Source of the DNA: Atriophallophorus winterbourni | Lineage: Eukaryota; Platyhelminthes; Trematoda; Plagiorchiida; Microphallidae | DNA length: 64,000 nucleotides | Direction of reading: 5' to 3' | Assembly (NCBI GenBank): GCA_013407085.1 | Contig: JACCGJ010013785.1 | Coordinates: forward strand, 1 to 64,000 | In this document: positions 31,740 to 42,768 of the stretch, piece after piece | How positions within the stretch are numbered: position 1 is the stretch's first letter | Layout of the letters: the number at the start of each line of letters is the position of its first letter | Notes under the pieces: model-generated | The model's input: the letters and a program-made list of their open reading frames with translations, nothing else | What the model was told of the DNA's origin: nothing | The model's database searches: none | Position numbers and translations under genes: made by a program

Positions 31740-32192
31740 TTCTCAAGGATCATGAATACATTCTTGAGACCAGTCATGGAATACGGTGTGCGGTCATGGT
31801 ATCCGTGGCGCAAGAGGGATGTGCTACTAATGTGGTGAATCTATCACTCCTCAATAAAACTTGTTCTGAGCATCCAAAACAAACCATATAATGAAAGGAT
31901 AGCTGAACTGAATCTGTTAGACTTTCCCTATCGACGAATCAGAGGAGACCTTATCTTAATTTACAAAACATTCCATACTCCGAACCATCCCTTACAGGAT
32001 TTATTCAAGCGAAGGGATACCAGAAATTATCGGAGCCATGAATATGTGCTGGTGGTACTCTATTCCCGACTGAACTGTAGAAAGTATTTTAACTCTGTCC
32101 GTGTCTGTTTTACTTGGAACAGTTTACTATCAACCGTTGCTCACTCCACTAGCTTGCATGAATTTAAAACGAAATTAGACGAATGTTTTTGA
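31740..32192 (+). pseudogene. LINE 3'-terminal fragment, left arm
   Basis: Broken frame with LRPVMEYGVRSWYPW, ERIAELNLLDFPYRRIRGDL, LFKRRDTRNYRSHEY and SLHEFKTKLDECF then TGA, the C-terminal block of CR1-type LINE proteins. It is mirrored at 59,872-60,324. Confidence 0.65.
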
Positions 32193-33256
32193 ACAAGGTA
32201 TTCGGTATGTGTCGACGACTACAGATTATTGGGAACCGTACTATGGGCAAAAAATGGCCACTGTTTACGATCGTGCTCTTTTATTTCATAAACCGCTGTG
32301 GCCCTTGTATTTTCTGGAACGTCGATCAGAATAATACTCCTCGATGCTTTTTGATCCAGACCATTCGTTGTTCGTTGTTATTTCCTACCAAGGTATGTCA
32401 GCATTTATACGGTGGTGTGGGTCATCTTGTGCTCGGAGCAAATACGAATTCGATAGGACATATTCCATGACTTATTCGTTGGCAAAAGTGATACTAAGCA
32501 AACGTCGTTTGTCTTGATTGGGGAACTTCGGATGACGAGCGAGCCGAGTTACCGACGCTATGTGTATATAATCTAAGCCAATTCGATTGCAAGTGGCGAA
32601 CCAATTTTTAAGGTCATGATTTTTCCTTGCTTGAAAGAGCGTAGATTCTGACTCAGGAATATTGGCGCTGATTATGCTTAAAGTATTTCCTTGCTTTATA
32701 GAGTTATTTTGCTCCTAATGATGTGAGACGGTTTGGCTCAGAACTTACTCTTTCGCGTAAAGTTTAAGCGTCAGTGCTTCCGTCAAACACTTACCTACGT
32801 TAGTCATCATCTGAGCAAATGTTGGCTTGTTAGAGTGTGACCAATGTAATTGGGCTCTTTGATAGTATCCTCTGAGTCTTGAATGAAAGGTACATTATTG
32901 TCGTTTTTATCAGTTCAGTCCAAATTAATGAATTCCTGATTCCAGTCCATTTAAACACGGCTATCGTGAGTGCGACAAAAAAACCGTTGACCACGAATGA
33001 GAGCAAAATCAAAATTGAATCTGGCAATACGCTGCGGTAGCTGATCACAAGATGTTGAATAATATAGCCAGTCGAGGGCTAAGAATAAGATCATTCCGAT
33101 GACGTTAATCCTTTTGTGGACTTGAAGATTATCAACAGCGTTGACGCGTATATCTAATACGGGAAAATCACGAAACATCCGAATTCGCTCGTGTTATCGA
33201 ATACCGCACGACAGTGGTAAATTTAGAAAGCTGATATCCAAGGGATTCGAACAATG
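32193..33256. other. arm sequence without recognised genes
   Basis: Short open frames only (for example 32,830-33,048 minus, hydrophobic). They are conserved in the mirror arm merely because the arms are nearly identical. Nothing I can name. Confidence 0.35.
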
Positions 33257-33297
<41 letters not shown>

Positions 33298-33303
33298 TAT
33301 ATA
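33257..33303. repeat. TA microsatellite, left arm
   Basis: About 45 bp of TA repeats with interruptions. The mirror array (58,706-58,804) is about twice as long, explaining much of the coordinate drift between arms. Confidence 0.95.
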
Positions 33304-33516
33304 GCTCGAAGTAATGCGACCGGAAGGCGCTATGCATTATAAATCTAGGAAGAGCAAACGCACCTCTTGGCTGCTGAACGGACGACGATCGGACGAGTAC
33401 AGACTATCTCTGTGCGCAGCATGAAAGCATAATGCGCTTGGAATGTTCACCCCTTGCACACATCGATTGATGGCGGATAGCAAAAACAACGTATAAAAAG
33501 TATTTCTTTTCATGGT

Positions 33517-33605
33517 GCTCATATCCCCATCCAATAAACACCACTACCGGTTTCTTACTGTTTTCCGTCATCAGGCGGAGAGAGTAAAATCAGGTTCAAT
33601 GAGAC
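33517..33605 (-). ncRNA. candidate hammerhead ribozyme, unit 1, left arm
   Basis: Read minus: CTGATGA core, GAAA, then CCGGTA (palindromic stem III ACCGGT). Proximal stem I is CCGC/GTGG with a G-T wobble. The distal stem is CTCAT/ATGAG, where unit 2 has CTCAC/GTGAG: a compensatory C-G to T-A change. Stem II is poorly paired. Predicted cleavage is between 33,545 and 33,544. Confidence 0.55.
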
Positions 33606-34015
33606 TTGAAACATTGGTATAGTGGCACACAAAATGTATACAGGTATGCCACTGTTAAATAGGGTTCTTAGAAAGAACCACGATGTTCCAATACAGAATC
33701 ACAAAGTGATTATTGGTCAAGCCATCTGGGAGCTTATATATATTTTTTGGTGATCACAAATCTGACGATGACCTAACCTGAGGACATCCGCTGTTAGGAC
33801 ATCCGCCATTTCGGTTTTTTCTTACAGTCAGTTTGAGTAATTGACTTTCGAAAATCTCTGGATTTATCTATATTTCGCACAAAGTTTCGATACACATGTG
33901 ATAATATAAGCGGTGTAAAATCTAAATTTAATTCCAAGACTTTGAGCGAAAATTTTAAAATAAAGAAAAATTTAAAAATTTAAATGCTGATCCCGCTTAA
34001 CCAAAGTAATGTGTT

Positions 34016-34103
34016 GCTCACATCCCCATCCAATAAACACCACTACTGGTTTCAGGCTGTTTGCCATCGTCAGGTGGATACAGTAGGATCAGGTTCAGTG
34101 AGC
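34016..34103 (-). ncRNA. candidate hammerhead ribozyme, unit 2, left arm
   Basis: CTGACGA, GGC/GCC stem II, GAAA, CCAGTA. Stem III is ACCAGT, so the palindrome is damaged by one base relative to copy i. Stem I is complete: CCAC/GTGG and GCTCAC/GTGAGC. Confidence 0.55.
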
Positions 34104-34129
34104 CTTGAAACAGTGGAAAAGCGGTAAAC

Positions 34130-34304
34130 AAAGTTAAACTTGTATGTCACTGTTATATAGGGTTCTTACAAAGAACCACGATGTTCAAAACACTGAATCA
34201 CAAAGTGATTCTTGGTCAAGCCTCGAGTGCTTTGTGATTCAGTGTTTGAACATCGTGGTTCTTTGTAAGAACCCTATATAACAGTGGCATACAAGTTTAA
34301 CTTT
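34130..34304. repeat. hairpin of repeat R, left arm
   Basis: About 75-bp arms around a 24-bp loop, near-perfect. The mirror copy at 57.67-57.82 kb has lost about 21 bp from one side. Confidence 0.85.
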
Positions 34305-34616
34305 GCTGATCCCGCTTATTATTGAAATATTTCACGATTTTCGAGCGAGAATTGTATAAATAAACAATGCATAAATTCTTTAAAATTGCTTACTATTGAG
34401 TAGTATAAATTTTGAATTTTGTTACTCGGGACTCTCAAATCAATGATGTTCCCAGCTATAAGGATTATTCTTTTATCCGCCGTCATCAGCACGCTATCAG
34501 TGTGAATTATATATAAAATCAGATAGCGATATCTTCTATTCTCGTCAAAAAGATTAGACTTGATTCATACAAACTAAATTCTTCCATTTATTTTGTTCAA
34601 TATCTCGTTCCAAGTT

Positions 34617-35479
34617 TGTCACGGCCGGGGCGGTTTTGGGGATAAGCTCCCAATTTCAAAAATGCTCCAATGGCCTGCGTCTCATATAGCCTCTGACAAC
34701 CCAGTCCAGCTCCTGGCCTGCACGCGTGGTCCTGTGTGACCCGGCGGAACTGCTTCTACTGACAGGATAAAGGGCGAAGGCGGCTGACTGGCGCCTCAAA
34801 ACCAGCATGCTTCGGGCAGGTGGAGCTCGTTAGTCAATGAAGGCGGTCCAGCTAGGGGAAGGAAAACCCTTATCTCAAACCTCCACTGCCTTGTGGCTAC
34901 ATCCATTCATGGAAAAGGCTTCAGGAGTCAACCTCGAGGAAAATTCCGGAGCCGGAGTCCCGTTAGGCAGTCCGAAGTTTATCCAACTTCGTCCTGCCAG
35001 CTCCTGTGACGGCATCGTTGTCCAAACGTATCAGCCTAGCTGTTCCTTTGGTTCCAGTGGTGCCGTGGAGAGGGAGCACTTGCTGCATGGGCAACAGCTA
35101 GTTATCCATATTGATCTGCCCTGGCGTACATCAGAACGCACCAATGGAGGGACACTCCATTCCGCTTCTACGGAAAATAACACGGGAAGCAGCAGATACC
35201 GGTTAAAAGCTATGGCTCGACTGGCGTAGAGCTAAGCGCCTGGGGCTGCTTTCGCGGTGGGAGAGACTTCCGGGTCTCATTGGACGGCTACCGCCCGCCT
35301 CAAGCTGGGCAGCCCCCAGTCAATAAGGTGCCGTCTCGCCACGGTCTGCTATCCTCATTGGGTGCATGGGGATTAGGAATCAACCGACAAGCAGACTGTA
35401 ATTTTCCGCACCAGCGAATCGAAATACCAAACAACAAATGTCAGTTCTGAAACTCGGAACCTGGAACGTCCGGTCCATG
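34617..35479 (+). other. RTE 5' untranslated region and first codons of the endonuclease
   Basis: Compositionally distinct and GC-rich (CGGCCGGGGCGGTTTTGGGG near its start). An open frame at 34,837-35,229 exists but has no known motif. ATG at 35,438 opens MSVLKLGTWNVRSM, the canonical N-terminus of RTE endonucleases, cut by the LTR at 35,480. Confidence 0.75.
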
Positions 35480-35787
35480 TGTGGTGTGGCTCCGCAAATC
35501 CTACCCACCACGAAGCACGCTGAGCTGGTTGGCTGAACTCTCCTCCAACAGGATGTCAAGTTTCGATTGCCGATAATGCCATATAGATTTATCGATTTCT
35601 TGTTATCGTTATCACTCGCATTCTGCCGATTTTCCGTTCGATAAATCAGTGAACAATATTCATCTATTGAATACGATTTTGTTACATAATCAACTCACCC
35701 GTTAAACACATTACATTCTGTTTGCCGTGCCGTGACTACTCAATTCGATTTCTGTTGGGTTTCGCATTTCAATTCAATTCCATTACA
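35480..35787 (+). repeat. Gypsy-N 5' LTR, left arm
   Basis: 308 bp, TGTGGTGTGG to CCATTACA, with canonical TG...CA ends. Confidence 0.95.
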
Positions 35788-35809
35788 ATTTGGCGTCGCG
35801 AGCAGGATG

Positions 35810-37660
35810 GATCAACCGACTCTTGAACCATTAAATCTTCATTCTAATCCTGGAGAAATTGAAGAGTGGGTGGAACGATTCGAGCTGTGGAGCAGCATTC
35901 GGAAGGACGTCAAGCCGGAGAATAAGTCAACATTTTTCTTGACCTACGGGGGACGTGAATAATATTCGTTACTTAAGAACCTATCCTATCCAAAGGCTCC
36001 TGCATCACTGCCGTTCCAAGATTTAAAGACACTCTTACTGAAGCATGTCATGCCGGTGAATTTCAAAGCTACCGAACGGGCAAAATTCAACACACTGGTC
36101 CGAAATCCCAATACAAGCTGCCGTGAATTCATCCTTATTCTACAGAAACAGGCTGCTAAATGTGAATTCGGTGATCTATTAGAAGACAATTTGAGGGATC
36201 GTCTCATTGCTGGTATTAACAATGTTGACCTACAAAGAAAAATGCTGATGAAACCTGACCCGACCTACGCCGAAGCCCGTGAAATCTGCGAGCAGCGAGA
36301 TGATGTGACTGCTGCGACAACCGAACAGGGTGCCGTGTTCTTTCAGAAAAGTTCACTCAGATCCAATCAGCCAAGACACCGGCACCATGCCAACAAGACA
36401 AGTGAAAACCAAGCCCGAGACAAGACCGTAAAGCCGATAAATAAGTGCATGTCGTGTGGTGATCTCCACTTGCGGTCAACTTGTCGATTCCGCAATGCAG
36501 TGTGCCATGGATGCGGTAAGAGCGGACATATAAAGAAGGTTTGTCGGAGTAAACAATGCAACCTGACCCAACAGAATCCAGTGGTCAATCAGGAGGATGA
36601 CGGTTCACCTTATGTTCTGCAACTGAAGAGTCCAGCACAACAATTCATCTACAAATCCTTGCACTTCGATTCAAGTGAAACTGCTGAATTCATCGTCGAT
36701 ACCGGTAGCAGTCAATCAGTCATTCCCGCCGAAATCTTGAACCGGGTGGCCCCAGAGGCGCATGTGCGACCGACCAACGTTAAACTTCGTGGCGTTACCG
36801 GACACAATTTGCCACTGACAGGTGAAACCACCTTATTTGTAAAACAAGACAAGGAGATTTCAATTGCAGTCCGATTCTTGGTTTCTAAAAGCAGTCCAGC
36901 AATCCTCGGTCTGAAAGCCCTGCGAGCCCTCAAGCATCCTGTATCACTGAATGTTGTGCCCGTTGAGAATTCAGGAGAAAAAATTCAGGCCGACTTCCTG
37001 TCCAGGCACGCAAAACTTTCTCCAGCGGAAGCATGCTGTCTCATCTCCCAATCATGTGCCATTTCCCGTGAGCAACTACGAACGTTCACGAAGAAGTACT
37101 ATTCAACAGTCATGTCAGCCATACGGAACGGTTGGCTTCCAGATGTACGGAAGAAATACCTACGCCTTTACCAGATCCGTGATGAGCTACTGGTACAACC
37201 GGACGGTGTGATTTGTCGAGGAGATCGATTGCTCATCCCGCCACCGTTGAGGAAGCCTGTCTTGGACGATCTACATAAGGGCCATATGGGCATTGAAAAA
37301 ATGAAATCGTTGGGACGGCAAGAGGTCTTGTGGCCAGAAATTGATGCCGACATCAGGAGTACAGCTATGAACTGCGAGGCTTGCCTGCACAAAATCAATT
37401 CACGCCCAAGGGACTGGACACCATGGTCCGACAGTTACCTTCCCTGGCAACGAATCCATGCAGATTATTGTGGACCGTTTTTGGGAAAGTACTTCGCACT
37501 TGTGATCACCGACTCGTATTCCAAGTGGCCAGAAGTCTTTCTGACAACCACAGCAACGACGGCGTTCACAATGCAAGCTCTAAGGAAGTGTTTCAGCCGT
37601 GAAGGATCCCACAAGTACTTATCACTGACAATGGTGCCCAATTCTGTTCCAATGAAATGA
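35810..37660 (+). pseudogene. Gypsy-N Gag-protease-integrase, left arm, with one stop and one frameshift
   Basis: Same domain order as the intact right-arm frame. A single-base change makes TAA at 35,960-35,962 in Gag, and one G is missing near 37,607 in the integrase core, so the frame is lost before the last acidic residue. The remainder of the integrase lies at 37,657-38,262 in another frame. It contains zinc knuckles, DTGSS protease and the H-H-C-C integrase region but no RT or RNase H. Confidence 0.9.
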
Positions 37661-38262
37661 AGGAATGGCTGGATAGCATCGGGTGCCGACACTTACGAAC
37701 TGCTCCGCGGCATCCATGTTCCAATGGCGCTGCAGAGAATCTTGTGAAAACGATCAAGAGTGCTATTCACTCAGCCAATCCTGAGAGCTTCCAAGCCTTG
37801 GACGTATTCATTGATAACTTTCTACTGCAATACCGTAATGCCGTCCATTGCACGACCAGAGAGAGCCCAGCCAAGTTGTTCAAATCCAGGACACTCCGAA
37901 CTTCCCTACACCGAATGGATTCGAGTGATGTGACTTATTTCAGAGGAAACGACTTGAGACCCGCTCATGGCATCGTCACGCGACAGATCGGAAATTCAAT
38001 GATTGAGATCACTGACCTAAAGGATGCAAGTGTGCACCAACGTCACAAAAGTCAAGTACAATTCAAAAGGTCAGTAGAGGAAAACATCAATCAGGAATCA
38101 ACGCATCAACCAGAACCAAGTGTGAAACCTCAGGAGTCAACTGCTCTTAGAAGGTCTGCGAGGTTGGCGAATCGGAACAACGCAAAAATTTCGAGGGGGG
38201 AAAGTTGTGGTGTGGTTCCGCAAATCTCACCCACCACGATGCAAGCTGAGCTGGTTGGCTGA
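37657..38262 (+). pseudogene. Gypsy-N integrase C-terminal part, left arm
   Basis: Begins after the frameshift; contains the third acidic residue in SNGAAENLVK, LLQYRNAVHCTTRESPAKL and the basic tail ALRRSARLANRNN, ending inside the 3' LTR. Confidence 0.85.
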
Positions 38263-38513
38263 ACTCTCCTCCAACAGGATGTCAAGTTTCGATTGCCGAT
38301 AATGCCATATAGATTTATCGATTTCTTGTTATCGTTATCACTCGCATTCTGCCGATTTTCCGTTCGATAACTCAGTGAACAATATTCATCTATTGAATAC
38401 GATTTTGTTACATAATCAACTCACCCGTTAAACACATTACATTCTGTTTGCCGTGCCGTGACTACTCAATTCGATTTCTGTTGGGTTTCGCATTTCAATT
38501 CAATTCCATTACA
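38206..38513 (+). repeat. Gypsy-N 3' LTR, left arm
   Basis: 308 bp, preceded by the polypurine tract and followed by CCATG. Confidence 0.95.
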
Positions 38514-38518
38514 CCATG

Positions 38519-39005
38519 CTTCCAGGATATCAGAGTCGTTAGAAAGTCCGCCGTGATTAACAACGAGCTAAAGAGGCTGAATGTCGACGTGGCTGCCCTA
38601 CAAGAGACGCGCTTGCCAGACACTGGTAAGCTAACAGAAAGTGATTACACATTCTTTTGGAAAGGAAGAGGTTCCGATGAGCCTCGACTGCATGGAGTTG
38701 GGTTTGCCGTGCGAAACGACATATTGAAAGCAACAGAACCGAGCAGCAGCGGGAGCGAACGGATTTGGACTCTAAATCTGAGGTGCATTACTGGTACCAT
38801 TACGTTGGTCAACGTTTATGCACCGACGCTCTCTGCGACGCCTGCTGAAAAAGACGCTTTTTATCATAACCTCACAGCCGTCCTGAAAAACGTGCCACAG
38901 AAAAACTGTGTAGTGGTATTGGGTGATTTCAATGCCAGAGTTGGTGCAGATTACGAGTCTTGGCAAAACTGTCTCGGAAGGTTCGGTGTAGGTAAAACCA
39001 ATTAA
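38519..39005 (+). pseudogene. RTE endonuclease, left arm
   Basis: CFQDIRVVRKSAVINNELK, VAALQETRLPDTG, GVGFAVRND, LVNVYAPTLSA and VVVLGDFNARVG are the conserved apurinic-endonuclease blocks. It ends at an in-frame TAA (39,003-39,005) that the right arm shares, where related RTE elements read through; the same frame continues at 39,006. Confidence 0.85.
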
Positions 39006-39026
39006 AATGGGCAACGCCTTTTAGAA

Positions 39027-40469
39027 TTGTGCACACAGTTCAATCTTTGTGTCAGTAACACTTTCTTTCAAACAAAACCACAGCTTAAAGTCTCTTGGAA
39101 GCATCCTCGCTCTAAGCATTGGCATCAGCTTGATTCTATTCTTGTTAAGCGTACTAATATAGGAAGCGTGCTCCTCACCAGATCATATCAAAGCGCAGAC
39201 TGCGACACTGATCGTTCACTGGTCTGTGCAAAACTGAAGCTCCCCCACACGAGATTTTACCGCACCAAATTGTCTGCTAAGCCTAGGATAGACGTCACTC
39301 GCATGTGCGAACCTAATCTAACTGCGAGATTCGCAAAAGCCTTCACGGACGAGTTCAACAAAACAACCCCACTTGAATCTGCTTCAGAAAACTGGGAATT
39401 GATAAAAAGCTGCATATGCCGAGTCGCACTTTCCACTTTCGGTCCGAAGAAAGCTCGAACGAGCGACTGGTTCGAAGCAAACGCTTCTGAGATGACTGCT
39501 GTGCTGGATGAGAAGCGCTCAGCATTCTTGAGGTTCAAAGGTATGCCAACAGATGAAAACTTACGTCTTCTAAGAGCAGCTAGAAATAAGGTCCAACAGA
39601 CTGCAAGGCGTTGTGCAAACGACTATTGGACTGAAGTTAGCCTCAATATCCAAAAAGCTGCGGATACTGGCAATTTTCACGGTATGTATGATGGGATCAA
39701 GAGAGCCATTGGCCCAAACAAACTTAAAACGGCTCCCATTAAGTCTTTATCTGGTAAGCCGATTGTCGACAAAACTCAACAGATGGAAAGATGGGTAGAG
39801 CACTTCTCCTCCCTCTACTCTAGGGACAGTACGGTTCTACCGCATGCACTTGAAAATGTCGAACGGTTGCCGACCATTGAATATCTAGATACCCCTCCTA
39901 CACTTGATGAGCTCAATAAAGCAATCGACCGCTTAGCGAATGGGAAGGCCCCTGGTGACGACGGAATTCCACCTGAGCTCATCAAATGCGGTAGAGCAGC
40001 ATTATTACAGCCTCTTCACCATTTGCTTCTTCAGTGCTGGCAGGAGGGGGGTGTCCCACAAGAGATGCGAGACACAAAGATCATCACGCTATTTAAGAAT
40101 AAGGGTGATAGAGGCGACTGCAACAATTACAGAGGAATCTCCCTTCTAAATGTTGTAGGCAAATTGTTTGCTAAAGTCTTACAGATCCGGCTGCAAGTTT
40201 TAGCTGATAGAATTTACTCCGAATCTCAATGTGGCTTCCGCAAGGGAAGATCAACCGTTGACATGATCTTCTCCCTGAGACAACTTCAAGAAAAGTGTCG
40301 GGAACAGCGTATGCCATTATACGCTGTTTTTATTGATTTAACTAAGGCATTCGACTACGTCAGCAGGGAGGGTCTCTTCAAAATGCTCGATCTGATAGGC
40401 TGCCCCCCAAGGCTGCTGAGACTCGTTATTTCGTTTCCACTCAGGCATGAAAGGCTCAGTCCATTTTAA
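39027..40469 (+). pseudogene. RTE endonuclease end and reverse transcriptase N-terminal part, left arm
   Basis: 480 codons in the endonuclease frame: HQLDSILVKRTNIGS, SADCDTDRSLVCAKL (the catalytic His/Asp region), linker, then RT blocks APGDDGIPPELIKCG, NYRGISLLNVVGK, QCGFRKGRSTVDMIFSLRQ and VFIDLTKAFDYVSREGLF. One extra T near 40,437 shifts the frame; the right copy is intact here. Confidence 0.9.
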
Positions 40470-41222
40470 CGGTTGCAGTTCAGAAGCATTTGAAATTCGC
40501 CGAGGCGTCAAACAAGGGTGTGTTCTTGCTCCCACGCTGTTCGGCATTTTCTTTGCTCTGCTTCTGAAGCACGCTTTTAAGATGAGAACAGAAGGCATTT
40601 ACATACGCACGCGAAGTGATGGCAAGCTTTTCAACCTGAACCGGTTGAGAGCACAAACCAAAGTACGAGATGTGATAATCCGTGACCTGTTGTTTGCCGA
40701 CGATGCAGCCTTTATTGCTCACTCCCAAGAGAACCTACAGTCGCTAATGGACTGTTTTTCGTCGGCATGCAAAGACTTTGGTCTAACAATCAGCATGAGC
40801 AAGACCAAAGTCCTTGGTCAAGGGACTGTATCGCCGCCAATCATCACTGTTGGAAACTGTCAGCTCGAACCAGTACATCATTTCACATATCTTGGTTCAA
40901 CCATTGCGGACAACCTCTCGCTAGACACGGAGATTGATAAGCGGATTGGCAGAGCAGCTGTCATTTTGTCCCGATTGAACTCTCGTGTTTGGGGTAACCG
41001 CAAGCTGACTGTAAAGACAAAGATGATGGTATACAGCGCGTGCGTACTAAATGCTTTACTATACGGCAGTGAAACCTGGGCCACCCACGCAAGACACGAA
41101 CGGAAGCTGAATGCTTTCCATCTACGAAGCATCCGTCGTATCTTGAACATATCGTGGATGGACAGAGTGACTAACGCTGAAGTGCTTTCAAAAGCTGGTC
41201 TACAGAGCATGTTCACCCTATT
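40447..41222 (+). pseudogene. RTE reverse transcriptase C-terminal part, left arm, truncated
   Basis: Contains RRGVKQGCVLAPTLFGIFF, the catalytic DLLFADDAAFIAHS and the thumb HHFTYLGSTI, then the RTE-specific ETWATHARHERKLNAFHLRS. Sequence ends at 41,222 in the block LQSMFTL, where the left arm stops. Confidence 0.9.
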
Positions 41223-41225
41223 TCG

Positions 41226-41793
41226 ATAAGGCGCCGTCAACTCTGACTTGGGCACTCCTGTCGCGTAAATAGTTTTCTAGCCAAGCAAAAAGTTTTCCTG
41301 TTATCCCGGGCAATTTAAGTTTCTGTATTAAAATACTATGATTGACGCGGTCGAAAGCCTTTGACATGTCTAAAAAGCATGCGTGGAGGGAGTAACCATT
41401 GTCCACACATTCAGTCCAGTCGTTTAAGGTGAGCAAGAGATTAGATAGTCATGAGTGATATTTCCTGAAACCGTGCTGTTCAGTCGCAAGCAGTCTATTG
41501 GTTTCGAGATGATTGGTGATCTTTTCCGCTACTAAGCTCTCTAACACTTTAGAAATTACTGGCAACAACGTAACTCGTCTATAGTTCGCAGCGTCTGATC
41601 GATTCCCGCCCTTGTAGATTAGTGTGATGATACCAGATTTCCATTTAGCGGGAAGGATACTATTTTCGAGCGAAATTTGGAATAACGTGCTGAGTGGACC
41701 ACACAGTGATGATGCACTTTGTTTGAGGATAAAAGGAGTGATTCCATCTGCTCCTGGTGACTTTGCGGTATTCAAACGAAGAAGTCTGAGCAT
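41226..41793 (-). pseudogene. LINE F reverse transcriptase, N-terminal half
   Basis: LNTAKSPGADGITPFILK, IITLIYKGGNRSDAANYR, ISKVLESLVAEKI, EQHGFRK, then in the next frame CFLDMSKAFDRVNHSILI and WLENYLRDRSAQVRVDG. A stop near 41,449 breaks the frame; the FADD box would lie beyond the junction. Confidence 0.8.
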
Positions 41794-41829
41794 GACACAT
41801 TCATTGTTTATGGAGATTTCCTTTAGTAT

Positions 41830-42768
41830 TTAATCGGAAAAGCCGATCGAATGCGGCGTAATATGCACTGATTCCTTGAGACTGAAAACTTTGCAGTAGT
41901 AACCTGCAAGAACCTCGGCAGCCTCGGGCGCAGTCGTAGTTAAACCATGAGGTGTGCGTAGTGCTGAGATTCCTGGCTTACTTTTTGATGTGGTGTTAAC
42001 AATTTGGTACAGGACTTTGGGGTTCCGCTCCATTATGGTCAATAGTCTTGCCTGGTGAGACTGCTTGTCCTCGGTGATAAGAGAGGTGACCTTGTTCCTC
42101 AACAGACGATATGATTCCCAATTATATGGCATCGGATTCTGGACATAGTTTCTCCATGCATCGTTGCGTATCTTAATACACTTCCGTTTACGGCTTCTCA
42201 ATGTGAAGGTAAATCGTTTTTTCGTTGTCTTTGGCACAAATCTGGAATGTAGTTTTATTTCATCACACAGCTTTTCTATGAAGTTTACCCAAGAACGATG
42301 CACGTCCGCGGTGTCTGATTTCCAGTCAGAAATCGTTCGAAGAGCATTGTGAAGACTTCCAATATCCAGTTGTAGTTTTGTTTTGTTGATGTCATTCATT
42401 CTTTCGGCTTGACAAACATAATCGAATAACAGAACCAGGTGGTCGCTAGAACCCAATGGAGTTTCGTATCCGAGATTTTCGACGGCGTGTTCCTCACTCG
42501 TTAGTATTAGATCCAGGACGGATGGCATGTTACCATCTCTATATCTAGTGTTATCAAATACGTGGTTATAAAAAGGAATATCGAAGATCAGTTCTTGAAA
42601 CACATCGTCTAGCGAATTCGTCGAAAAAGCGTTTTTCTTCATCAAGTTTGGAAGGTTGAAATCTCCCATAACTAGGAGTGGCGTTTGAAATCTGGCAGCC
42701 AGAAGTCGAATTTTCTGGAGTAGTTCAAAATTGTACGCGTCACTTGTGCCTGGAGCCCGATAAATCAC
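41830..42768 (-). CDS. LINE F endonuclease C-terminal part and linker
   Basis: 312 open codons: TPLLVMGDFNLPNL, FDNTRYRDGNMPSVLDLIL, ETPLGSSDHLVLLFDYVC (catalytic His box), then the basic linker FTLRSRKRKCIKIRNDAW and LLRNKVTSLITEDKQSHQ. It is open over its length but the protein as a whole is truncated. Confidence 0.75.
   Translation of the reverse strand: MIYRAPGTSDAYNFELLQKIRLLAARFQTPLLVMGDFNLPNLMKKNAFSTNSLDDVFQELIFDIPFYNHVFDNTRYRDGNMPSVLDLILTSEEHAVENLGYETPLGSSDHLVLLFDYVCQAERMNDINKTKLQLDIGSLHNALRTISDWKSDTADVHRSWVNFIEKLCDEIKLHSRFVPKTTKKRFTFTLRSRKRKCIKIRNDAWRNYVQNPMPYNWESYRLLRNKVTSLITEDKQSHQARLLTIMERNPKVLYQIVNTTSKSKPGISALRTPHGLTTTAPEAAEVLAGYYCKVFSLKESVHITPHSIGFSD

Larger units (their letters stand above)
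33517..34570 (-). mobile_element. repeat R, left-arm copy (two hammerhead units and hairpin)
   Basis: Two related units about 0.5 kb apart, each beginning with CCCCATCCAATAAACACCAC, then a hairpin and a 150-bp tail. It has no protein-coding capacity. The tandem hammerhead layout resembles retrozymes or Penelope-type terminal repeats. It lies immediately upstream of the RTE element. Confidence 0.7.
35480..38513 (+). mobile_element. Gypsy-N, left-arm copy (broken)
   Basis: 308-bp LTRs at 35,480-35,787 and 38,206-38,513. Target duplication CCATG at 35,475-35,479 and 38,514-38,518. Primer-binding-like TTTGGCGTCGCGAGCAGG follows the 5' LTR and a polypurine tract GAGGGGGGAAAG precedes the 3' LTR. 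At 3.03 kb it is too short for a full Gypsy element because RT and RNase H are missing. LTRs differ at about 6 sites (98%). Confidence 0.95.
28064..41222 (+). repeat. left arm of a large inverted duplication (at least 13.16 kb)
   Basis: It is reverse-complementary to 50,751-64,000. Paired positions sum to about 92,064 in the outer part and 91,971 in the inner part; small indels explain the shift. The inner edge is sharp at 41,222, inside an RTE element. The outer edge is not seen because the window ends while homology continues. Identity is high, about 97-99% by eye. Confidence 0.95.
34617..41222 (+). mobile_element. RTE LINE, left arm, split by Gypsy-N and truncated at its 3' end
   Basis: A GC-rich 5' region (34,617-35,437), the endonuclease start at 35,438, Gypsy-N at 35,480-38,513, endonuclease resuming at 38,519, then RT to 41,222, where the element stops abruptly against LINE F. 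The right-arm copy continues 465 bp further to a complete 3' end. Confidence 0.9.

Noticed and set aside
34837..35229. 130-codon open frame at the RTE 5' end (also at 56,743-57,135)
   Set aside because: It lies in the GC-rich RTE 5' region, has no motif and is conserved between arms only through duplication. I keep it as untranslated region.
39257..39538. Antisense open frames within RTE and Gypsy-N (for example 36,712-36,933 and 52,433-52,714)
   Set aside because: They are shadows of the real coding strand, whose residues match RT, endonuclease and integrase motifs.
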